Shown here: piece after piece, positions 56,504-64,000 of the stretch
Position numbering within the stretch: position 1 is the stretch's first letter
How the letters are laid out: each line of letters opens with the position of its first letter
Source of the DNA: Cryptomeria japonica
Lineage: Eukaryota; Streptophyta; Pinopsida; Cupressales; Cupressaceae
Direction: 5' to 3'
DNA: 64,000 bases
Assembly: GCF_030272615.1 (NCBI RefSeq)
Contig: NC_081413.1
Location: 186,956,669-187,020,668 of the forward strand
The notes under the pieces: model-generated
Databases searched by the model: none
What the model was told of the DNA's origin: nothing
What the model saw: the letters and a program-made list of their open reading frames with translations, nothing else
Position numbers and translations under genes: made by a program

Positions 56504-59500
56504 ATGGAATCTTCATCCTCTCCTGAATTTATTGCAAACCCTACTATTGTTGAAGTTGTTAAGTGACCTAGACCCGTTTTTCAACTAGTTCCCGAAATTG
56601 CTAAGAAAGATGACAGCGTAGGTGCATTCTCCCAAATCCCTAAAGGAGTAGTATATGCTGAAGACCCTAGAATGTATATACATTGTCATATTGATGAACT
56701 AGGTGATGATGAAACTAAAAATATGTATGAGACTGTAATCTATGATGAATCCAAAAATGTCAAACCTAAACACAAGATAGTAGAAACCCTAGGTTTCACT
56801 GAAATACTTAGTATCCTGGATTTCCCCAAGGATATCATAAGGATTGTGTTAAGTAGAGTACATGGTGAATTTTTTTGGTTAGACTCTATTCACAAGATCA
56901 CAAAAGAAGCGGTAAGGGCAGTAACAGGGTTACCCTCCACTAGCAACAGACCTAACAAAACTAAGAAGGTCTCAAATGACTTAGTGACAAACCTATCAGT
57001 GCAACATTTGATAAAAGATCACTAAGGGTAAACGATGTAAAGGATACAAATATTAGATTCATCAAGTATGATCTTAGGTTACAAGGCTACACATGCAAAT
57101 AGGTTAAACTCTATTTCTAGCCTATGTATTAAGAGTGCCTATGATATGGTAAACGATAATGCAAGGATAGACATATGTGAATGGCTTAAAGATGAGCTAA
57201 TAGACAATCTAGGAAAGATCAAAAGGGAAAAGAAAGGAACATTAAGATTTGGAAACCTAATTGTTTGTCTGATGCTATACATAACCAAACAAGTACCCGG
57301 TATTGGTGCCAAAGATTTTGGATTTGATATACTGGTAGGAAAACAACTATCAGAATTGCTGAACAATATGGGAGAGAACAGGGAGAAAACCATAAATGAA
57401 CACTTTTAAGCACTAAAGGCTCGAATGAAAACAAGAGTAAGGCTATCACAAGCTATTGCGGATAAGTACCAAAAGGAAATCTATTTTGTAATAAAGAAAG
57501 ATAAAATTTGGATGGAGGCAGTTATTCCTAGAACCATCTCGGTTACTGAAATGGGGTATGAGACTGATGACAACATAATAGAAACCTATGCAAAAGTCCT
57601 CCTAGAAGCTCCTAAGGAACCAAAAGAAAAAGTATTTGGTAGTGTTGAAACTATAGAAAGCCAAATTCAATCAAGGAAAAGAATTAAGAAGGTTGGGGCA
57701 ACTGTTAGAAAAGAAACCCGGCAGGCAAAAGCTATTAAAGAAGATGTGCTAAAACAAACTGGTATAATTGAAAGTGAGTTGGAAGCACTTCAACTGGAAA
57801 CTCACCTTTCACCGGTTGGAACTTCTTCATAAAGTGACATACCTGCTGTATTTAGGAGAGTTGAAAGGAAAATAAAACCTTCACCAAAACCTTCTCCTAC
57901 ACCAAAGAGGACAAGACAGAAGCAACAAGCAATGAGGCCCCCAACAAAGAAATTAACTCCAAAGAAAAAGATGATGACTCCAAAGAAGAAGACGCAACAA
58001 ACTATTGCTCCCATTGATAAACTTCTCAGTGAAATTACAAAGGATAGAAAGTTGAAGAACATCAACAAATTATATGACACACTATCCACTGATGACAAAG
58101 AGAAAGTAGAGAACGGTGTAATCTTACACTTTGATATTTTCAAGAAATTTTTGATGAAGTTGTTGATGAAATACCAACAGATCTATATAATAGACTAGAA
58201 GCTAGAAGAGTAGCTATTGTTGAGCTAGATAAGAAAATAAAGATTGAAAAACTACTTGCAGTGCACCCTGTTAACTCACTTGATGAGATAGATCAATTAA
58301 TCTCTGAGGCTAACCGGTCAGTATTCTCAACTACTCACCGACATGTAGCACTGATGGCAGGAAGAGTGAATCAGGTAACAAAGGAAACAACAGATGCATG
58401 GGACATATTCCTGGTAGAAAAAGAGAAACAAGAAGGGTATCTAAAACCTAAAACCTTCAAGGTATATCAAAAGGACAGGGACAAAGGAAAAGGTAAGGTA
58501 GGTGGACCTCCCAGTATAAAGATAATAGACAACTTACCCCCACCGCCTCTAGATACTCCACCGGTAGACACTACTAACAATCAACCGGCAACTGAGAGTA
58601 TGGACACACCACATGAGGATACAAATCTTGATTTTGAGGTGTTATATACAATGAACATTGACACTCAGGAAGTCAATATTGTGGTGGATAAGGAATCAAC
58701 TGAGAAATCAGATGTGGCAACAGAGCCACCGACAGGAAATATTGCAGTAGAAAACATTGAAATTGGGGAACTAAAACAAACTGAAGGATCAAGTGAACCT
58801 CCAGACATTGGAAAGGCAAAAACAACAGATGTGCATACTGATGCATCCACTGAGCCACTAACAACTACTGAAATTGAAAAACCAACTAAGTCACCGGCAA
58901 GAGGCAACACAAAGGAAAAACCAGTAGTGGACAACATAGAGAAACAGGTAGAGCAACAGGCTCCTTCACAGGTACAAATAGAGACAGTGCCACCAGCCCA
59001 AAATGAAAAGCCTAAAATTTTGTTTGTAGAAATGCAAACTCAAACAGATCCTCCAGAGAAAGAGGAAAGCAAAGGTATAACTACAACCGACAGATTACAG
59101 ACTGTAAAAACTGTTGGACAAACATCCAGTACAACCATGATAGATTTCAGACCTACTAATGTAACTGAGGTCTTATTAGATTCAGTAAAGAAAATAACAA
59201 AGTGCAATGCACAAGCCTATAAGGCTATAGATGACACTTTACCAATTTTGAAGATGATAGCACCAAAGTGCAGTGTTGAGAATAAAGATTCTTTGAGCCA
59301 ATTAGACACATTGTCTAAGTATATAACCTGCAACCTAATAACACTGGACAAAATAAATGAGGATACATTTAAGGAAAGAATGATAAAAGAGAAAGAAAAA
59401 TTCTTTATGGAAATTGTGAATAAGAACAAAGAGGAAATGGATACTCTTTTACCGGAACTCAGTGAAATCATTTTTGACTTCAAGAAATTGTACAGGGACA

Positions 59501-59930
59501 CTTGCAAAACGGATGTATTAATAGAGGATCTTGACAAAGAAATCAGAAAAGCACAGGATAAGATTAATAATATTGCTGATAATCTGATTGGAACGTCAGA
59601 CTCATTTTTGGAATTAGAGAAGAAAATTGCAGAGTAGGAAGAGAAAATCAAGAAACTGGAAAATGAAAAACAAAGAATAAAGGACAAAGCAAAGGACTTA
59701 AAATGCAGACTTGGTCCAAGACTAGAGTATCTTATTTCTTTGGGAAAAGAAATATCTGAGGCTCTGGTTCCTGGACTAAAGACACCGAAATAGAAAATGC
59801 ACATACTCACCGATACAGTGCAGAGGACTCAAGAAGCCATAAAAGACTGCAAAACATTCAACAATAGAATAAATCTAGTTTTGACAGTTTTTTTTCAGAT
59901 TGTAACCCACTGGTTACAAGAATCCAGATA
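56504..59930 (+). pseudogene. ORF2: large unknown protein of the non-autonomous element
   Basis: About 1,140 codons from MESSSSPEFIANPT, with in-frame stops near 56564 (TGA), 57023, 57407, 57830, 59635 (TAG) and 59791 (TAG) and one frame change near 58146. Parts in order: a globular N-terminal domain (YIHCHIDELGDDETKNMYET, FFWLDSIHKITKEAVRAVTG), a second globular block (ICEWLKDELIDNLGKI, GTLRFGNLIVCLMLYI), a basic Lys/Pro tract resembling nuclear signals (PKPSPTPKRTRQKQ, KKLTPKKKMMTPKKK), a helical segment with HRHVALMAGRVNQVTKET, an acidic Pro/Thr linker, and a long coiled-coil C-terminus reaching past 59700. I know no family for it. The first domain weakly recalls retroelement-associated 'putative plant transposon' domains. 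Confidence 0.65.
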
Positions 59931-60128
59931 GGACTCCACTGACAGCGAATGACAACCTTTGTCATTAATGTCAAAGGGGGAGTAGAGGAATGAGAAAAAT
60001 GGTTCATCTGCTTAGGGGGAGCACATAGTTTTGAGCATATAGTTTTGGTAAGACATTTTTGGCAGACTATTTTTGGATATCATTTTTTGAACACTTTTTT
60101 GATTTTTCTCATGAGTGTTGCCATCAAT

Positions 60129-60143
60129 GCCAAAGGGGGAGAT
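60129..60143 (+). promoter_or_regulatory. Polypurine tract of the non-autonomous element
   Basis: GCCAAAGGGGGAGAT immediately before the 3' LTR TGTTGGCAAATG. A similar purine run (GTCAAAGGGGGAGTAG, near 59968) and AGGGGGAGCA (near 60014) lie upstream, so this element too has repeated tracts. Confidence 0.92.
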
Positions 60144-60930
60144 TGTTGGCAAATGTACACTCCAATGAGAAGTTGTAGGTGATTGAAGGTTTTGTCATTG
60201 ATGGCAACTTTGCAATCATATGATACCAGTAAGACAAATATACCGGCACTGACAATGACAAACTCTACACTGGCACACAAAACACCGACAATGAAAGGAT
60301 GGATACCGACACTCTGGCCGACAGGAATTTTGTTGATAATATATTTTGTAATTAATTGTAAAAGCATTGTAAGTTGACATGGCGAGTTGTAATATAACTC
60401 ATATATGTATGAGATCATTGTAGAACATTTAGGAATAAGATGATAGGCGAAATTATGCAGACCTAATATGCGAAATATAGGTTAAGGTTTATGTATGAAG
60501 CAGAGCTAAAACCGGTACTGGATCTGCCACAACAGATGCTAATTTGAAGCAATAAAAGACATTGGATTTGTATAATCCATTTTGTAAGTCAGTGTGACTT
60601 CCTTTGTAATTGAGCAGTGAGCTCTAGGCACTTGGCCTTCCTGCATGTGCAGGCCCCTCTTGTAAAACAGTAATATTCCCTTATTGGCCAGTAAGTGAAT
60701 ATTGTGGGTCACAAATCCCACCGAGGTTTTTCCCACACTGGATTTCCTCATTAAACTACTATGTTATGGTGTTCCTTTCATGTGGTTGTTGTTATTCTTG
60801 TTTACTGCATTATTTTTTGTTTACCGGTACACAGTATTGATAAGCTTTACATGTTTTAAATCAAGTAAATTCACAAACCGGTTAGATACTGATTCACCCC
60901 CCCCTCTCAGTATCTTTGGTAATCCTAACA
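60144..60930 (+). repeat. 3' LTR of the non-autonomous element (787 bp)
   Basis: Pairs with 54252-55016. It is longer mainly through a 22-bp segment near 60247-60269 (GACAATGACAAACTC...). It ends AATCCTAACA followed by ATCTC. Confidence 0.95.
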
Positions 60931-60935
60931 ATCTC
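60931..60935. repeat. Target-site duplication of the non-autonomous element (right copy)
   Basis: ATCTC, identical to 54247-54251. Confidence 0.95.
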
Positions 60936-61015
60936 ATCCTGTGTAAGCTCTGGAACTAAATGGCACATGACTGGGAATTTATCTCGACACTGGAGAACAT
61001 CAAGCTTCTCTTGTT
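60936..61015 (-). pseudogene. Antisense PMD frame, N-terminal part
   Basis: The minus strand reads VKQEKLDVLQCRDKFPVMCH then LVPELTQDE, which runs in register into the PMD signature on the other side of the inserted element. Stops occur just upstream, and no in-frame ATG is evident, so the true start is lost or lies in diverged sequence. Confidence 0.72.
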
Positions 61016-61212
61016 TAACAAGATAATTTGATCTCTATCAATTATCTATCTATCAAATTTAAGAGATCACCAATCTATCAATCTATCAAACAAACGATAA
61101 ATCACATCAACAATCAATCAAATCTTTTCTACCAAGAAAATCAGGCTATCAATTCAAGTTTTAAATCATCAAATATGATTTTCTATCAATCACCAAATAT
61201 CTATTAAATATG
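61016..61212. other. AT-rich segment with TCTATCAAT-like repeats
   Basis: Irregular repeats of ATCTATCAAT and ATCAATCA between the PMD frame and the right LTR copy. Non-coding. Confidence 0.45.
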
Positions 61213-62198
61213 ATTTGATTAATTCGTTATATCCTTTTCTTCTAGTCAATTAATTAAATATCTAATATATAATTATTCCTCTATCTACTATCCTATAGTC
61301 TCATTAATTAAATAATTTCTTAATTATTTAATCCCTTTTCCAACTCACCTTTCATTCTCCACATCACTTCTTCTTTGCCAAATCATCCATCATGTGGCTA
61401 AATTAATTCAACAAAATAAAATAAAATAAAATCATTTATTAGCCACTTATCTCCAACTTCCAAAATAAATGAAATATTGTGTATGTCCACATATTTCCTA
61501 ACTTTCTTCTATATTATCTCCAACCTCCCTATATCTTAGGAGGGCTTGAGTCCACTTGTCCTCTCATTCCTACATATTCTCCAACTATCCTATATCCTCT
61601 CAAGTATTCAACTTAGTCAAGGTGAGATGAGTGACACTTGTCTTCTCCTTCCCCCTTTCTCTCAACCTTCAACTTCTTGCTCATAGCCATGCAATTTGCA
61701 AGATTCGATTATGATCATTGATCTCTGCCACCTAAGCTCATGCACTCAAAAATCTATAAAAAGAGGTCTCCTAAGACATTTTGAAACTAATAGACTAATA
61801 GCTAATCATATAGTCATTCTAGGAGTTTTTATATTGCATCTGTGAGTTTGAGTTTGAAGCAATTAGCAATTTTAGAATTCTTATCATAGCTTAGTATCAT
61901 GTTAGATTAAATCATTTGCATATGCATATCATAGTATCAGTTAACTATCAGTCCATTCTTCATATGCCATCTTGGAAGCTACCAGTGCTTGTTTGAGAGA
62001 AAATCATCTGCAACAAGGACCAATGGAGTTAGGACACAATGAGGTGTAAATCATGGAAGGTATAATTTTTGTTTATTTCATTTACTTCATGTTACTTCAT
62101 TGGTTGAAGTTAAGTTTCCTGTAGCTTTCCTTTTTATATTTTATGATGGACTAATAAGTTTAAGGACATTTCTTTGGAGTTCAACTTTAACCTCAACA
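61213..62198 (+). repeat. 3' LTR copy of the Tat-type element (5' end missing or diverged)
   Basis: Aligns from TTAATTCGTTATATC with 37190-38183 and ends CCTCAACA, like the left copy. It is followed by ATTAC, for which I found no duplicate at the left LTR. It could belong to the same element or be a separate fragment of the family. Confidence 0.78.
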
Positions 62199-62917
62199 AT
62201 TACTATTTTGACTGTGTATTGTAGGTCTATCAGACTTTGGGACTATCAAAGATTTATTCATATTGCTGCTATGATACTATCATGTTCTCATTCATCTAAA
62301 TATTATGCCCCTTTAAGCCTAAATCATTGTACCTGCCTTTGGCCCTTTTGGTATTGGATCAAATCCTTGCTTGGGTAAAGTTGTTAACTAATTATACTCT
62401 CTGTCATTAACTTGCTACATTTTTTTTTGATCCCATCCTTCTATATGAACATCTTTTCTTATGGATTGTGAGAGGTCACTTTGTGGTTTGAGATCTTTAT
62501 AATCTTAGTGTGTTGCTATGATTGTAATCTTTGCATCCTTTAACCCTTCATGACCTTATATGTCATCTCTGACCTATAACTAGTCATTGTATTGTAGTAG
62601 AATGCATAATGGCTACCTATCTTGATCAGGGCTTTGCATATTACTTCTGTCATTTTCCTCACTCTCATATCCATGCTTTATCAAGGTCTACATTACCCAA
62701 ATAGTCCCTCTTGGTTGTGTTTGTATATTATTAGAATATATGGGATTGTTGATTTTGTATATTGTTAGAATATATAGCTTACCATAGTTAGTTAGTCATT
62801 GAGGTAAGGAGTTATATAGGGGTAGTTCAATATTTGAGAAAGTTTATCAAATCATATTCCATATTTGTAATGCTCTATATTCCTTGATGGCAATTTTATT
62901 TTTTTTAAATATATCTT
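62199..62917. other. Unassigned DNA
   Basis: No domain, LTR terminus or repeat recognised. A 92-codon open frame ending at 62378 starts inside the LTR and has no supporting features. Confidence 0.35.
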
Positions 62918-63514
62918 GTTCGTCAGAATTCCAACGGACACGCCCAACATAGGCTCCAACGAGAGTGTTGTATCTGCGATGAAATATTTCGTCATAGACA
63001 CAACTCTCTTTTCAGAGCTTCCTTGCATTTGTTGTCAGAATTCCGACAAAAAAGGACACTATGTTTCGACAAGAATGTTGTACTTGCGATAAAGGTTTTT
63101 GTTGTAGGTGCACCATTCCCGTCGGAGCTTCCTTGCATTTGTTGTCAAAATCACAACAAAAAAGGGCACTATGCTCCGATGGGAATGTTGTACCTGCGAC
63201 AAAAAAATTTCATTGCAGGAGCACCATTCTCGTTGGAGCATAATGCCCTTTTTTGTTGGAATTCTGATGAAAAACCCAATGCATGGTTCATCGAAAGATT
63301 GGCTACTTCGTCAGAATTCCAATGAATTAGACCGCCACATTATGTATCAACTTCCAAAAAAAAGGAATCAAAATTCTATCGAACATTTGTCCATCGAATA
63401 ACCTGACAAATTTTTAGCGATGAAAAACTTTTTGCTGTTTCATCGAATCTATGACAATAATATGTCAGAATTATGACAATAGTTCATCGAAAAATGACCC
63501 CAAATGTGTTAGTG
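62918..63514 (-). mobile_element. Probable CACTA (En/Spm-type) transposon terminus with subterminal repeats
   Basis: The plus strand ends in ...ACATTTG-type sequence reading TGTGTTAGTG at 63505-63514; on the minus strand this starts CACTAACACATTTGGGG, the hallmark CACTA terminus. Inside lie many copies of CGTCAGAATTCCRACG-like and TTTCATCGA-like motifs, typical of subterminal regions of this superfamily. A 3-bp duplication would start with AGA (63515-63517), and the other end is not in view. The flank is copia RT, so the transposon appears to have landed in that element. Confidence 0.5.
62952..63239. repeat. 110-bp tandem repeat, about 2.6 copies
   Basis: Units at 63019-63128 and 63129-63239, each opening TTCCTTGCATTTGTTGTCA and closing near GTTGGAGC or GTCGGAGC, with a partial unit at about 62952-63018. 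The 60-100 codon open frames across it are by-products of the repeat. Confidence 0.8.
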
Positions 63515-64000
63515 AGATGATGACTTGAGTATGAAGTTTGCCGGTAATATGCAGAAAGAATTTGAGATGTCTATGATAGGAGAAATGAAATTTTTCTTAG
63601 TTTTGCAGATTTCACATATTGGAAAAGGCATTTTTATATCTCAAGATAAATATGTGAAGGAATTACTGAAGAAGTTTGGGTTAGAATATTTTAAACCAAT
63701 TGGAACTCCTATGGCGACTAGCTATTATCTAAGAATGATGAATCTTTGAAAGCTAATCAAACCTTGTACAAATCTATGGTTGGTGGACTGCTATACTTGA
63801 ATCAGACTAGACCTAATATTATACATATTTTGTGAATGGCTGCCAGATATCAAGTTGATCTGAAAGAGAGTCATGTCACTATTGTAAAGAGGATATTCAA
63901 ATACTTGAAAGGGACAATGGATTATGGTTTGTGGTATCCAAGGAATGATGATTTCATGTTATGTCCTTACACTGATGTTGATTGGGTTGGTGATGATGAT
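63515..64000 (+). pseudogene. Copia-4 fragment: RT C-terminus and RNase H start
   Basis: Begins just past the RT catalytic box (DDDLSMKFAGNMQKEFEMSM, IGEMKFFLVLQISHIGKGIF, KYVKELLKKFGLEYFKPIGT). A frame change near 63725 leads to KSMVGGLLYLNQTRPNIIHI and, at the window end, the RNase H start (YTDVDWVGDDD). The 5' half is not in the window; the element continues to the right. Confidence 0.9.

Larger units (their letters stand above)
54252..60930 (+). mobile_element. Non-autonomous LTR element with ORF1 and ORF2, no pol
   Basis: A 6,679-bp element with LTRs at 54252-55016 and 60144-60930, the perfect duplication ATCTC on both sides, an initiator-Met primer site and a GCCAAAGGGGGAGAT polypurine tract. 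It encodes two proteins but no protease, RT, RNase H or integrase. LTR termini, poly-C stretch, PBS, PPT and LTR box are those of the copia elements in this window, so copia enzymes probably moved it in trans. The LTRs differ by roughly 5%, including a 22-bp indel. It interrupts the antisense PMD frame. Structurally it fits the TR-GAG or large-retrotransposon-derivative classes, but ORF2 is not one I recognise. Confidence 0.93.
37152..62198 (+). mobile_element. Giant Ty3/gypsy element, Tat/Ogre type, with nested insertions
   Basis: Plus-strand element: LTR ending 38183, primer-site region at about 38188, a long repeat-bearing leader, gag, PR, RT, RNase H, a second archaeal-type RNase H, integrase, an antisense PMD frame, and an LTR copy ending 62198. 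Dual RNase H and a very long non-coding leader are hallmarks of the Tat lineage. Removing three later insertions (1.3, 1.1 and 6.7 kb) leaves about 16 kb, a normal size for that group. The LTR start is tentative (a TG at 37152), and the right LTR copy is aligned only from 61213, so the assignment of both LTRs to one element rests on collinearity. Confidence 0.8.

Noticed and set aside
59217-59810. 197-codon minus-strand frame
   Set aside because: Antisense of the ORF2 coiled coil; Phe/Ser-rich composition is typical of such shadows.
37152-62203. 5-bp target duplication for the Tat-type element
   Set aside because: ATTAC follows the right LTR copy, but I found no match at any plausible left LTR start, so I do not claim a TSD.
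63023-63401. 60-100 codon frames on both strands
   Set aside because: By-products of the 110-bp tandem repeat.
1-64000. CRISPR arrays, bacterial operons, tRNA or rRNA genes
   Set aside because: No spaced identical repeats, no operon-like gene packing, no cloverleaf or rRNA core sequence noticed by eye; TGGTATCAGAGC matches are primer sites, not tRNA genes.

Overview
The window looks like a piece of a large, repeat-choked seed-plant nuclear genome, possibly a gymnosperm, though nothing in the sequence fixes the species. I see no intact single-copy host gene, rRNA or tRNA. Almost everything is LTR retrotransposon DNA, mostly old and broken, and in several places the order of insertion can be read from nesting and 5-bp target-site duplications (TSDs).

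Layout. (1) 1-6531, minus strand: a Ty3/gypsy chromovirus (gag, PR, RT, RNase H, IN with chromodomain). It is inserted antisense into gag of (2) 6532-12597, plus strand: a Ty1/copia element with gag, PR, IN, RT, RNase H, purine tracts and a 3' LTR. (3) 12598-14640: a GC-rich patch with a perfect hairpin, then a minus-strand copia pol remnant. (4) 14641-18806 and 33626-about 35085: an unrecognised degenerate coding region ('element U') split by (5) a minus-strand copia element A (18807-33625), which itself carries a second minus-strand copia element B (22331-29839, TSD CTCTT) in its integrase. (6) 35086-37150: unassigned DNA with a small copia integrase scrap. (7) About 37152-62198, plus strand: a giant Ty3/gypsy element of Tat/Ogre type (gag, PR, RT, RNase H plus a second archaeal-type RNase H, IN) with an antisense plant-mobile-domain (PMD) reading frame between IN and the 3' LTR. 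It holds three later insertions: a solo LTR in RT (45205-46500, TSD GAAAG), a copia-type solo LTR (50068-51151, TSD TTATT), and a non-autonomous element (54252-60930, TSD ATCTC) inside the PMD frame. (8) 62199-63514: unassigned DNA ending in a probable CACTA transposon terminus with a 110-bp tandem repeat. (9) 63515-64000: another copia RT/RNase H fragment running off the window.

The most unusual object is the 6.7-kb LTR element at 54252-60930. It has copia-like LTRs, an initiator-Met primer site and a polypurine tract, but no protease, RT, RNase H or integrase. It carries ORF1 (coiled coil plus CCHC zinc knuckles) and ORF2 (about 1,140 codons, unrecognised, with a basic proline-rich centre and coiled-coil C-terminus). 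It was presumably mobilised in trans by copia machinery. A second strong signal is the decay pattern of the chromovirus: all 20 in-frame stops found are TAG (17) or TGA (3), never TAA, at places where CAG or CGA codons are expected. That fits deamination of cytosines methylated in CHG and CG contexts.
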